The translations under genes were made by a program, and so were the position numbers. This document shows, piece by piece, positions 45,247-54,025 of a stretch of DNA of 64,000 bases (its first letter is position 1; every line of letters begins with the position of its first letter). A model generated the notes under the pieces. That model was not told where the DNA came from, did no database searches, and saw nothing but the letters and a program-made list of their open reading frames with translations. The stretch is from Brachybacterium sp. UMB0905 (lineage in GTDB: Bacteria; Actinomycetota; Actinomycetes; Actinomycetales; Dermabacteraceae): positions 1-64,000 of the forward strand of contig NZ_PNHL01000012.1 of assembly GCF_002871795.1 (NCBI RefSeq), in the 5' to 3' direction.

Positions 45247-46347
45247 ATGACTGAACGGTCTGGGGTGCGGATTGTCCATCTTACAACCGCGCACGGTCCA
45301 GAAGACAACCGGATAGTCCGCAAGGAGTGCCAGGCTCTTGCGGATTCTGGATACGACGTGCATCTCGTCGCTCGCGGCCCGAAACAGCGCGTCGCTCCCG
45401 GCGTCGAACACCATATTCTGCCCACAATACCCACCCGAGCGCTCCGAATGTTGCTCGGTCCCGCTATGGGATGGCTCCGCGCGCTTGTGCTGCGGCCCGA
45501 TATCGTTCATATTCACGATCCAGAGCTTGTTCCGCTTGGGGCCGTTGCGAGCAAGATACTTCGTCAGCGAGTGATTTACGATGCGCATGAGGATCTGGAG
45601 TCACAAGTATTCCACAAGCCATACCTTCCCCGGAGGACGCGCCCAATAATTTCTCGCTTCGCCCGGACGATCGAGAAGCTCGCCGATCGCAACGTCACAG
45701 CGATAGTGACGGTGACACAGAAGGTTGCAAGTAAATATCAGAACGAGCATTTAGCTATCGTTCGCAACTACCCTCTTTCGGGAGACTATCCGGCCCCAAA
45801 GGGTGACGATTCCCCAAACGAGAAGTTCACGTTTGGCTACGTAGGTGCAATCACCGAAGCACGCGGTTTAGTCGAAATGATCAATGCCACAGTAAATCAC
45901 AGGCTTGTTCTCGTTGGGCCCGCCGATAATGCAGCCCAGGAGCACATAGATGCCGCCCCTCCGCATGTGACATATTGCGGAAGAAGGTCACCCGCCGAGA
46001 TTCCTGAGATTATTGGTTCATTCGATGCCGGCCTCGTCCTACTGCATGACCTCCCAAACCATCGTGAATCTATTCCAACGAAGCTGATTGAATATATGGC
46101 GGGCGCTAAGCCGTTCATTGCCACGGATTTTCGCGCTTGGCGAGAACTGGTTGGCGTGGAGGGCGCCGGTTACTTTTGTAACGTCGCGGATCCTCGCGCC
46201 TGTGCAGACGCGGTGGAGGACCTCGCCCGAAACCCTCGTCGTGCGCGAAACATGGGGCGTGTCGGCCGGAAAGCTTTCGAGGAAAAGCTTACCTTCGGAG
46301 CTGAAGCCTCGAAACTGATTGCGCTGTATGATGCATTACTCGCGTAG
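45247..46347 (+). CDS. Glycosyltransferase family 4
   Basis: A 366-residue GT-B enzyme. The acceptor domain starts VRIVHLTTAHGPEDNRIVRK, with PDIVHIHDPELVPLG and VIYDAHEDLE, which resemble GT4 enzymes of capsule clusters. The donor domain has FTFGYVGAITEARGLVE and SIPTKLIEYMAGAKPFIATD with the conserved Glu. ATG 45247 is preferred over ATG 45238 because GAAAGGG (45231-45237) is then correctly spaced. A 76-bp gap separates it from Ugd. Codon usage is AT-shifted like its neighbours. Confidence 0.85.
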   Translation: MTERSGVRIVHLTTAHGPEDNRIVRKECQALADSGYDVHLVARGPKQRVAPGVEHHILPTIPTRALRMLLGPAMGWLRALVLRPDIVHIHDPELVPLGAVASKILRQRVIYDAHEDLESQVFHKPYLPRRTRPIISRFARTIEKLADRNVTAIVTVTQKVASKYQNEHLAIVRNYPLSGDYPAPKGDDSPNEKFTFGYVGAITEARGLVEMINATVNHRLVLVGPADNAAQEHIDAAPPHVTYCGRRSPAEIPEIIGSFDAGLVLLHDLPNHRESIPTKLIEYMAGAKPFIATDFRAWRELVGVEGAGYFCNVADPRACADAVEDLARNPRRARNMGRVGRKAFEEKLTFGAEASKLIALYDALLA

Positions 46348-46410
46348 CGAGAAGTCCCAGACGGGAGAGAACTTCCCAGTGTTGGCCGATGGTAGAGATA
46401 TGGAATATCG

Positions 46411-47820
46411 ATGAGCCGATTCGCAGTTAGTCCAAATGCGACAGGGGTGTCGCAGTTTGATGATCGAATCCATCTGGTCGGTTTGCGCTTGATCTCCGCC
46501 ACCTGTGGCGCCGCGCTTGCGGTCCTGCTCGTCTGGAGTGTCGGACGATTTATTTCTGGCCCTTTCCGCTACCTTGGGTACACGCCTCGCGCTTGGCACT
46601 GGGATGAGCTGGTTGTCGCGGCTATTTGCGCTGTGCTGCTGTTCTTCATCGCGGGAGATCGTGCCGAGACCCCCGGCCGCGCCGGCATTGCATTTCTTGT
46701 CGTATTTGTGGGGCTGCCGGTTCTGCTGTTACCCGTGTTTTATGGAACCATCGACAGGCGAACACTGGCGATACTTTCGCTAGTTGTGGTTGTAAGCTTT
46801 GGAATTATTCGTATCTTTCATTGTCTGGCGCCAATGGTATCTCTTCCGCGCATTCCTGATGTGTTTCCGCCCGCCCTACTGTTGGGCTTACTCTCTGTGG
46901 CGAGCCTGGCGCTCGTCATTGGCTTGACTGGAATATCCATTGACTGGGTGTCGCTGACGAATGCGTATGAGCAACGGGATGAGTACTCCGCCGCCTCCTC
47001 AAGTGTGGTCGCCTACGCCTTGGGCTGGACCGGCGGAGGAGCGCTGGCTGCTCTTGCAGCGTATGGATACCATCTGCGTTCCTGGTTCTATATGGCGATC
47101 GGTTTCGGTGGCTTAGTGGCCATTTACATGCTTACTGGCTACAAAAGCTATCTTTTGGGTGCGGCTCTTGTTTTAGTGCTGGCGCTAATTTTCGGTAGGT
47201 CTCGCGAGGTGCGCGTGTGGAGGGTGTACCTAATTTTTGGGGGTGCAATTAGCGCGGCGGGCGTCATGGATTGGGTCACGGGGTCAAACTTCTTTACGTC
47301 ACTAGGGGTGCGGCGCGCATTTTCGACGGCGGGCATCAATACTGGGTACTTCATCGACTTCTTCGAGAAGCATCCTAAGTACGGGTTGAGGCACAGCGTG
47401 TTGAGCTTTATGGGCGAGCCTCCGTTCAGCACGTCGCCGGCGAAGCTCATTGGATCCGTTTATTACTCGCAGGAGGGTGTTGCTGCAAATGCCAACTTCC
47501 TCGCGGACGGGATGGCGAACTTCGGCTTCGGCGGAATGCTCGGTGCGAGTGCTGTGGTGGGAATATGGCTCGGCTTTGTTGATCTGGTGGCTGCGGAGCT
47601 TCCCGCAGGCATCGTGTTTGCTGCGATCGCAGTAGTGCTCGTAGCGTTTTCGAACACCGCATCGCTGACAGTCCTTGCTACCCACGGTGGGGCGGCAAGC
47701 CTCATTGCCCTATGGATTGTCGGCGAGGACTGGCGGCGCAGATCCGTTGCCATGCAGTCTGCGGAGGAAGTGTCGGGTAGCTCGAAGCTGGCGCAGGCTG
47801 GTGACGCACAAACGCTTTAG
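46411..47820 (+). CDS. wzy: Wzy-type polysaccharide repeat-unit polymerase
   Basis: A 469-residue polytopic membrane protein with about 10-12 hydrophobic helices and a large extracytoplasmic loop (residues 290-370), the typical Wzy layout. The TGYKSYLLGAALVLVLALIF region and the following FFTSLGVRRAFSTAG and FADGMANFGF-like loop (NFLADGMANFGFGGMLG) match oligosaccharide-repeat polymerases. It joins flipped repeat units into long chains outside the membrane. It ends 62 bp from the convergent Wzx gene. Sequence conservation in this family is low, so the call rests on topology, context and short motifs. Confidence 0.75.
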   Translation: MSRFAVSPNATGVSQFDDRIHLVGLRLISATCGAALAVLLVWSVGRFISGPFRYLGYTPRAWHWDELVVAAICAVLLFFIAGDRAETPGRAGIAFLVVFVGLPVLLLPVFYGTIDRRTLAILSLVVVVSFGIIRIFHCLAPMVSLPRIPDVFPPALLLGLLSVASLALVIGLTGISIDWVSLTNAYEQRDEYSAASSSVVAYALGWTGGGALAALAAYGYHLRSWFYMAIGFGGLVAIYMLTGYKSYLLGAALVLVLALIFGRSREVRVWRVYLIFGGAISAAGVMDWVTGSNFFTSLGVRRAFSTAGINTGYFIDFFEKHPKYGLRHSVLSFMGEPPFSTSPAKLIGSVYYSQEGVAANANFLADGMANFGFGGMLGASAVVGIWLGFVDLVAAELPAGIVFAAIAVVLVAFSNTASLTVLATHGGAASLIALWIVGEDWRRRSVAMQSAEEVSGSSKLAQAGDAQTL

Positions 47821-47882
47821 TCAGTCAGGCTCCTGTGGAGTGTGGTCTGGACACGAGGCAACCGCATCACATGAGCGCTCTG

Positions 47883-49163
47883 TCAGTTTGAAGTTCGAGC
47901 GAGGGTATTTTGCCGGCACGCCCTTCGAACGAGCAGGTACAGTGCTGCGTACAAGATGACCATTGCGCCCGAATATGCGGTGGCGGCGGCGATCATCCCA
48001 CCGCCAGCGAGTGGTATTCCGATGAAGATTGCTGTGAAAAGAACGACGCGGGTTGCGTCCCAGGCCATCAGGATGCCTGGTCGCTTGGTGAGGTTCAGGA
48101 TCTGGGCCAGGGGCGAACCAACGCCTTGAGCAAAGGCGCCTACGGACAGCACACGGAGGGTGGTGCCGACATCTTCCCATGCGTTGCCCAACAGGGCATT
48201 CGCGAGGTAGGGGCCTAAAAGAGCGGCACCGAGCGCTACTACCCCCATAAGAACTGCAAGCTGTCGGACGAGGCCATTGACGGTGGGAAGCAACTTGGGG
48301 TCGTGCCGGGCTGCGAGGCGTCCGATTTCCCCAACACTCGTGGTCCCGATGGCCTGGGCCATGATCTGTATTGGGCCGAGCAGCATTCTCACTGCCATGG
48401 CGAAGATGCCTGCTCCGACGGTGCCGAACATGCTTGTGGTCAGGAGAATCGGCACCTGGCTACCGGCACTGTTGACCAGCGCGCTAGCTCCGGCTGTGGA
48501 AGCGAAGCCTCGGGCCCGCCGCCAGGTGGACCGCAGTGGCATCCGTCCAGGGCGCAGAGAGAGCAGCGGCAGCACCCACTGCGCTCGGGCAAGCAAGAAT
48601 CCGCCGACCAGCGCAAAGGCTGTTGGTGACACAAGAGCCAGGACTACCTGGAAAAGTCCAGTGCCGCCGCCCTGAATTGCATTGCTCAGTCCGAGGGTGG
48701 CGTAGCGCCGCTCGTGGGAGTACAGAACACTTGCGACGAGTTGAAGCGATCCCATGAATACCATCGGTCCGGCAAGCAGCCACAGCGGAGATGCGCCGGT
48801 GACCAGGATGATCGCGGTGATGACGGCGGAGATCGCAATCGAAGCCGCGGCAGCGAAGAGCAGCGCAAGAAGCTGAGCATTGATGCGGTGAGCTGCTGAT
48901 CGGGCGCTCGCCGCAAAGATCTCAAGTCGTAGCGTCGAGGCCCCGATGAACATGGTCGCTGTGGCGAGAATTGCGGCGAAAGTTCCGAACGTTTCGGGAG
49001 TGACGAGGCGGCCGAGGAGCGGGGTAAGGAGGTAGTTGATTCCATACCCGAGCACGCTGCCGGCGAAAACTAGAGCAGTACCGCGGCGGAGCCTGCGAGT
49101 GATCGCGCCAGCGCTGTCGTCGGCCTCATCTCCGGAGAGTGGTGCATCCGAAGGCTCGCTCAC
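47883..49163 (-). CDS. wzx: Wzx-type lipid-linked oligosaccharide flippase
   Basis: A 426-residue protein with about 12-14 hydrophobic helices. The N-terminus RLRRGTALVFAGSVLGYGIN and TPLLGRLVTPETFGTFAAI are characteristic of the MATE/MVF polysaccharide flippases. It moves the finished repeat unit across the membrane to Wzy. The GTG at 49163 overlaps the acetyltransferase stop (GTGA); GTG 49166 is an alternative. It ends the minus-strand operon (53805 to 47883). Confidence 0.85.
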   Translation of the reverse strand: MSEPSDAPLSGDEADDSAGAITRRLRRGTALVFAGSVLGYGINYLLTPLLGRLVTPETFGTFAAILATATMFIGASTLRLEIFAASARSAAHRINAQLLALLFAAAASIAISAVITAIILVTGASPLWLLAGPMVFMGSLQLVASVLYSHERRYATLGLSNAIQGGGTGLFQVVLALVSPTAFALVGGFLLARAQWVLPLLSLRPGRMPLRSTWRRARGFASTAGASALVNSAGSQVPILLTTSMFGTVGAGIFAMAVRMLLGPIQIMAQAIGTTSVGEIGRLAARHDPKLLPTVNGLVRQLAVLMGVVALGAALLGPYLANALLGNAWEDVGTTLRVLSVGAFAQGVGSPLAQILNLTKRPGILMAWDATRVVLFTAIFIGIPLAGGGMIAAATAYSGAMVILYAALYLLVRRACRQNTLARTSN

Positions 49164-49810
49164 CACCGCCCCGGCACCCCTTTCACGGTCACGCCCGCAG
49201 GCACATCCTTGGTCACGAGCGCCGCGGCGCCTACCACAGCATCATCGCCTACGCGCAGACCCTGCAGTACGGTGGCGCGGCCACCTAGGAGCGCTCCGTT
49301 GCCCAGATGCGCTTCCCCGGAGACGGTTGCCCCGGGGTTCACGGCCGCGTAGTCGCCCAGGCTCGAATCGTGGCCCACCGCGGCGTTCATGTTCACGATG
49401 GTGTGCCGGCCGGTGCGGACGTTCGTGGACAGCTGCGCCCCGGCGTAGATCGTCGTCCCCTCGCCCAGCACCACCTGGGATCCCAGGATCGCCTGCGGGT
49501 GCACCAACGTGACCGGCCGGAGGCCGCCGGCCTCGACCTTGGCCGCGAGCAGCCGGCGCAGGTGTGGGAAGGCGACTCCGAGCGTGAAATGGTGGACCGA
49601 GCGGGAACCCGCGGCGCGGAAGTCTTCGATCGTGCCCAGGTAGGGGACGTCCCGCGCGGCCAGACGCTCCAGGTTCTGGGGCGAGGGGCTATCATCGAGC
49701 ACACCGACGACCTCCCAGCGGGCGCCATCGGCGTTGCAGGCCGCGATGATGTCCAGCACCTCGCGGCCGGTTCCGGCGGCGCCCACCACCACCAGGGGAG
49801 TCGTCTCCAT
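49160..49810 (-). CDS. NeuD/PglD-type sugar O/N-acetyltransferase
   Basis: A 216-residue acetyltransferase. An N-terminal nucleotide-sugar-binding half (PLVVVGAAGTGREVLDIIAA) precedes a left-handed beta-helix of hexapeptide repeats (VVLGEGTTIYAGAQLST, VNMNAAVGHDSSLGDYAAVN). The catalytic His is in AAVGHDS. The family includes PglD, which N-acetylates UDP-4-amino-sugars using acetyl-CoA, and NeuD. Here PglE- and PglC-like neighbours favour the PglD role. Start and stop overlap adjacent genes (TGATG with the sugar transferase, GTGA with Wzx). Confidence 0.85.
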   Translation of the reverse strand: METTPLVVVGAAGTGREVLDIIAACNADGARWEVVGVLDDSPSPQNLERLAARDVPYLGTIEDFRAAGSRSVHHFTLGVAFPHLRRLLAAKVEAGGLRPVTLVHPQAILGSQVVLGEGTTIYAGAQLSTNVRTGRHTIVNMNAAVGHDSSLGDYAAVNPGATVSGEAHLGNGALLGGRATVLQGLRVGDDAVVGAAALVTKDVPAGVTVKGVPGRW

Positions 49811-50427
49811 CAGGAATCCTCGGCGGGGTGGGTGGATGTGCCGGTGAAGCGGGGCATGGTCGCCTGGCCTTCGGCGCTGATCCCATCACGCCGCACCACC
49901 GTCATCACCGTGCGCCACAGGATCTGGGCATCCAGCCGCAGGCTGCGCTGCTCCACATACCGCACATCGTGCGCGAAGCGCTGCTCCCACGTGGTGTCGT
50001 TACGGCCCGAGACCTGCGCGAGCCCCGTGATGCCGGGGCGCACCTCATGCCGGCGGCGTTGCTCGGGCGTATACAGCGGCAGGTACTCCATGAGCAGCGG
50101 CCGCGGCCCCACCAGGCTCATGTCCCCGCGCACCACATTCCACAGCGACGGCAGCTCATCCAGGCTCGTCGAACGCAGCAGCGTCCCAAAACCGCTCAGC
50201 CGGTCTGCATCCGGCTCCCCGGGATAGGCAGGGTCCCGCATCGAGCGGAACTTCAGCAGCTCGAACGGCTTACCGTCCTTGCCCGGCCGCTGCTGCCGGA
50301 ACAGCACCGGGGAGCCCAGCTTCACCCGCACCGCCGCGGCCACCACCACCTGGATCGGCAGGGACACCACCGCCGCAGGCAGGGACACAGCGAGGTCCAG
50401 GCTTCGCTTCAGCGGGTCATACCGCAT
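49810..50427 (-). CDS. Initiating phosphoglycosyl transferase (PglC/WcaJ catalytic type)
   Basis: A 205-residue monotopic bacterial sugar transferase with one N-terminal re-entrant hydrophobic segment (LDLAVSLPAAVVSLPIQVVV). The catalytic core has PVLFRQQRPGKDGKPFELLK, KFRSMRD, the DELPSLWNVVRGDMS block and VGPRPLLMEYL, then RPGITGLAQVSGRN. The short form, without the extra WcaJ/WbaP domains, matches PglC. It transfers the phosphosugar from UDP-sugar to undecaprenyl phosphate, starting each repeat unit. It overlaps both neighbours by one base, so expression is tightly coupled. Confidence 0.9.
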   Translation of the reverse strand: MRYDPLKRSLDLAVSLPAAVVSLPIQVVVAAAVRVKLGSPVLFRQQRPGKDGKPFELLKFRSMRDPAYPGEPDADRLSGFGTLLRSTSLDELPSLWNVVRGDMSLVGPRPLLMEYLPLYTPEQRRRHEVRPGITGLAQVSGRNDTTWEQRFAHDVRYVEQRSLRLDAQILWRTVMTVVRRDGISAEGQATMPRFTGTSTHPAEDS

Positions 50428-51575
50428 CAGCCCCGCGCCCCCACGAACTCGCTGATCGCATCCAGTACCCGCTGGATCGTCGCCTCATCGTGCGCGGACC
50501 CGGACGGCAGCGACAGCCCCGTGCGGAACAGCCGCTCCGAAACGCCGCTGACGTAGGCGGTGCGGCCAGCGAACACCGGCTGCAGGTGCATCGGCTTCCA
50601 CAGCGGCCGCGCCTCAATGTTCAGGCCCGTCAGATGCTCCTGCAGCTCGCTCGCCGCGAAGCCCGCGGCCTCCGGATCCACCAGGATGCTGGTCAGCCAC
50701 GCGTTATCCCGCGTCGCCCCATCCTCGCTGTGATCGGGCATCCCGAACAGGGTCACGCCCGGCATGTCCTCCACCAGGCGCGCATAGGCGGCGCGAATCT
50801 CGTGACGGCGGTCGATCATCTGCGGCAGCCGCGCCAGCTGCGCGCGTCCCAGGGCCGCCAGCAGGTTCGAGAGCCGGTAGTTGTAGCCGATGTCCGTATG
50901 CTCGTAATGCACCACCGGCTGCCGCGCCTGCGTCGCCAGGTAGCGGGTGCGGGCGGCGAGATCCCCGTCGTCGGTGAGTAGGGCCCCGCCACCGGAGGTG
51001 GTCATGATCTTGTTGCCGTTGAAGGACACCGCCGCCGCGACGCCATAGGCCGGAGCGGGCCGTCCCGCGAGCGTCGCCCCCACGGACTCCGCTGCATCGG
51101 ACAGCACCGGCACCCCGTAGCGCTCCGCGATCTCGCCGATCCGGGCGTGATCCACCACCTTGCCCAGCAGATCCACCGGGAGAATCGCCCGCACCTGCGC
51201 GCCGCGGGCAGTGAGCTCGTCCATCGCCTGCTCGAGCAGCTGCGGATCCATCGACCCGGACTCATCGGCGTCGATGAACACCGGTTCCGCGCCCGTATAC
51301 ACGATCGCATTGGCCGTCGCGGCGAACGTCATCGAGGACGTGACCACCACATCCCCGGGCCCCGCGCCCAGCTGGATCAGCGCCAGGTGCAGCGCCGCAG
51401 TCCCCGAGGACAGCGCCACTGCATGCTCACGCCCGCAGAACTCCGCCAGCTCCTGCTCGAAGGCATCCACCTCCGGGCCCAGAGGTGCGATCCACCCGCC
51501 GCGGAACGCCCGCAGCAGCGCCTGCTCCTCCGCCTCCGTCACATCCGGCGGCGACAGGAAGATCCGCTCACTCAT
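50427..51575 (-). CDS. DegT/DnrJ/EryC1/StrS (PglE-like) sugar aminotransferase
   Basis: A 382-residue PLP enzyme. It opens with IFLSPPDVTEAEEQALLRAF, carries the serine/threonine-rich PLP-phosphate pocket HAVALSSGTAALHLALIQLG, and has the Schiff-base lysine in VSFNGNKIMTTSGGG (near residue 184). It should aminate the 4-keto sugar made by the PglF-like protein, using glutamate. Together with PglD and PglC homologues this reconstructs the UDP-bacillosamine route. The start overlaps the phosphatase end (ATGA, 51572-51575). Confidence 0.9.
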   Translation of the reverse strand: MSERIFLSPPDVTEAEEQALLRAFRGGWIAPLGPEVDAFEQELAEFCGREHAVALSSGTAALHLALIQLGAGPGDVVVTSSMTFAATANAIVYTGAEPVFIDADESGSMDPQLLEQAMDELTARGAQVRAILPVDLLGKVVDHARIGEIAERYGVPVLSDAAESVGATLAGRPAPAYGVAAAVSFNGNKIMTTSGGGALLTDDGDLAARTRYLATQARQPVVHYEHTDIGYNYRLSNLLAALGRAQLARLPQMIDRRHEIRAAYARLVEDMPGVTLFGMPDHSEDGATRDNAWLTSILVDPEAAGFAASELQEHLTGLNIEARPLWKPMHLQPVFAGRTAYVSGVSERLFRTGLSLPSGSAHDEATIQRVLDAISEFVGARG

Positions 51576-52144
51576 CGCTGCTCTCCCTCCGTGACCCCCA
51601 CATGCCGGTGCAGCGCCTCGCTGATCTGCTCGCTGAGCTCCACCACCTGCGTGAACGCGGTCTCGTAGCCCTCAGCTGGGCCGCCGTACGGGTCGGGGAT
51701 ATCTAGGTCGCGCTCTTCGGTCACCCGCTGGGTGCGCAGTCGCGAGGCCGCGAGCGCCAGTTCCTTCACCGAGCCGAACCGGGCGTCCTCCTCCAGCAGC
51801 TCGAGCACGCTCGCGAGCTCCACCAGGGTGAAAACGCGCCGCACCGTGCGCGGCGCCAGCTTCGCCACCACGGCCCGCTGCTCGGTGGTCATCGTGATCA
51901 GCAGATCCGCGGACTCCGCGGTCGCCTTGTCCAGCTGACGCCCCACATGCTCCAGCTCGGTATCCAGCATGCGGCGCACGAACCCGACGGTCTCACTCGG
52001 CGCCGGGCGATCCACTGCCGCCTGGGTGCCGGCGCTGCTCACGCCCACTCCGAGATCCACCAGGCGCTCCGCCAGGATCGCCTCACCGACCGCTGAGCGG
52101 CAGATATTGCCCGTGCAGATCACCAGCACCGACCCGGCAGCCAT
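51572..52144 (-). CDS. Low-molecular-weight protein tyrosine phosphatase (Wzb-like)
   Basis: A 190-residue phosphatase with the P-loop CTGNICRS (C-X5-R-S) at residues 10-17 and the catalytic aspartate in DIPDPYGG. It is expected to dephosphorylate the BY-kinase encoded just upstream, resetting the polymer-export cycle. It shares a base with the kinase stop (TGATG) and four bases with the aminotransferase start. The roughly 190-residue length is longer than the 150 usual for Wzb because of an extra helical segment in the middle (residues 100-140). Confidence 0.9.
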   Translation of the reverse strand: MAAGSVLVICTGNICRSAVGEAILAERLVDLGVGVSSAGTQAAVDRPAPSETVGFVRRMLDTELEHVGRQLDKATAESADLLITMTTEQRAVVAKLAPRTVRRVFTLVELASVLELLEEDARFGSVKELALAASRLRTQRVTEERDLDIPDPYGGPAEGYETAFTQVVELSEQISEALHRHVGVTEGEQR

Positions 52145-53805
52145 CAGTGATCCACCTGCCCTCGGGACGCCGCGCCCGGCCAGGAGCGCTTCTGGCTGCT
52201 ATACCCGGCCAGATCCACATCCGCGCGGCGCTTGCCCGAGGCTGGCTCCACGGGGGACACCCCCGGCAGGGACCACAGATCCTGCTCCGGCTCGGGCTGC
52301 GGATCCGCCGCCCGCGCCGCGGGGGCGGTATGCCGACCAGTGGAGTCACCGCGGGCCGCCGGGGCTTCCTGCTCGAGGGACTTCGCCGGGGCCGACGGGG
52401 CCTCCTTCGCCACGCTCTGCCGCACCGCCGAACCATCGGTCGTATACGAGTAGTTGTAGCGGTAGCTCGAGCGGCCGGAGGTGGGCACCCGGTTCAGCAC
52501 GATGCCCAGGATCTTCGCGTCCACCGCCTCGAGCTTCTCGAGCGCCTGCTGCAGCTGGTGGCGCCGCACATGCTCGCTGCGGGCCACCACCAGCGCCCCG
52601 CCCACCAGGCGGGAGAGCACCACCGAATCGGTCACCGCCAGCAGCGGCGGCGCATCCACGATCACGTAGTCGTACTCCGCGGTGGCCTGCGCCAGCAGCT
52701 GCTCCATCGCCTCGCTGCCCAGGATCTCCGAGGGGTTCGGGGGGATCGGCCCGGAGGCCAGCACATCCAGGCCATCGGTGGCCATCGGCTGGATCACGTC
52801 CTCCAGATCCGCCTCGCCGATCAGCACCGTAGTCAGCCCCGCATTGCCCTCGAGCCCCATGTAGTGGTGCAGCGAGGGGCGGCGCAGATCCGCATCGATC
52901 AGCAGCACCTTCCCGCCGGACTGCGCCACCACATGCGCGAGGTTGATCGCGGAGGAGGTCTTACCCTCCGCCGGCAGTGAGGAGGTCAGCAGCACGCTGC
53001 GCTTCCCCTCCGCCAGGCCCATGAACTGCAGGTTCGTGCGCAGATCGCGGTACGCCTCCGCCTGCACGGACTGCGGATGCTGCGAGGCGATCAGCGGCAG
53101 ATGCTTCGTGTCCCGCGAGTACGGGATCTTCGCGATCACCGGGCGTTCGAAGGTGCGCTCCAGATCCTCCGCGCGCCGCACCCGGTTATCCAGCAGGTCC
53201 CGCACGATCGCCATCGCGACCGCCGCCATCAGACCCAGCACCACGCCGATCGCGAGGTTCCGCGTCAGCGACGGGGAGGCGGGGGAGGTGGGCACCGTCG
53301 CCGGGGTGATCACCGTCAGCTCCACCGAGGCGTCCTCGCCGTTGCTCTCCAGCTCCGAGACCCGCTCACGCAGGCTCTCCGCCGTGGCATCGGCGATCGT
53401 CGCGGCCTGCTGCGGATCCTCATCGGTGACCGTGATCTCCAGGATCAGCGTCTCCGGCGGCACCGTCGTGGAGATCATTCCCGCCAGCTGCTGCGGCGTG
53501 GAATCCAGGCCCTGGTCTTCGATCACCGGCTCCAGCACCAGCGGGGTGGTCGCCAGATCCGCATACGAGGTGATCTGCTGGCGGGCAAAGGTCACGCCGC
53601 TGTTCAGATCCGTCACCGAGCTGCCGGCCTGGGTCTGCACGAACAGCCGATTGGTGGCCTGGTACGTCGGCGTCTGCATGAGGGTGAAGCCGACGACGGC
53701 CCCCAGCACCAGCAGGAACGTCACCAGTGCGGAGATCCATCGATCCCGCAGGATGGCCAGGTAGTTCTGCAGCTCCACGGTCTTCCATTCATTCGACGAC
53801 GGCAC
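52144..53805 (-). CDS. Polysaccharide co-polymerase / BY-kinase (Wzz-Wzc fusion type), copy 1
   Basis: A 553-residue protein. An N-terminal Wzz domain with two membrane helices (ISALVTFLLVLGAVVGFTLM and IGVVLGLMAAVAMAIVRDLL) flanks a 170-residue periplasmic-type loop. A cytoplasmic BY-kinase domain has Walker A SSLPAEGKTSSAINL (about residue 280), Walker A' LLIDADLRRP and Walker B YVIVDAPP. A Tyr cluster follows (SSYRYNYSYTTDG), plus a 90-residue polar tail. It controls chain length and export, cycling by autophosphorylation. GTG 53805 has a weak Shine-Dalgarno; GTG 53778 is a possible alternative. It is divergent from a second BY-kinase. Confidence 0.88.
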   Translation of the reverse strand: MPSSNEWKTVELQNYLAILRDRWISALVTFLLVLGAVVGFTLMQTPTYQATNRLFVQTQAGSSVTDLNSGVTFARQQITSYADLATTPLVLEPVIEDQGLDSTPQQLAGMISTTVPPETLILEITVTDEDPQQAATIADATAESLRERVSELESNGEDASVELTVITPATVPTSPASPSLTRNLAIGVVLGLMAAVAMAIVRDLLDNRVRRAEDLERTFERPVIAKIPYSRDTKHLPLIASQHPQSVQAEAYRDLRTNLQFMGLAEGKRSVLLTSSLPAEGKTSSAINLAHVVAQSGGKVLLIDADLRRPSLHHYMGLEGNAGLTTVLIGEADLEDVIQPMATDGLDVLASGPIPPNPSEILGSEAMEQLLAQATAEYDYVIVDAPPLLAVTDSVVLSRLVGGALVVARSEHVRRHQLQQALEKLEAVDAKILGIVLNRVPTSGRSSYRYNYSYTTDGSAVRQSVAKEAPSAPAKSLEQEAPAARGDSTGRHTAPAARAADPQPEPEQDLWSLPGVSPVEPASGKRRADVDLAGYSSQKRSWPGAASRGQVDH

Positions 53806-54025
53806 TCCGCAGCCCCTGGCGCCCTGCCGTCGGGTATGCGCTCAGCGCGCCCGCGGGCGCCCGCGTTCAGGCAATTCACGCAGCCGTTCACAGCGGAGTC
53901 CCATGAATCGTAACAGCGCACGGAATGCCGGACAGGTGTCGTGACGAACATCCCCGCGCCGATGATTCGCAAGCGCCACGACCTACCATGGGCGCGGCCC
54001 CTAGTTACCGGAAGGTGATCCTGCA
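53806..54025. promoter_or_regulatory. Divergent control region between the two BY-kinase genes
   Basis: This 220-bp spacer separates two divergent operons. It contains a 14-bp GC palindrome GCGCCCGCGGGCGC (53847-53860) in the probable leader of the minus-strand operon. I could not assign clear -35/-10 pairs. A GAAGG precedes the plus-strand GTG at 54026. Confidence 0.4.
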
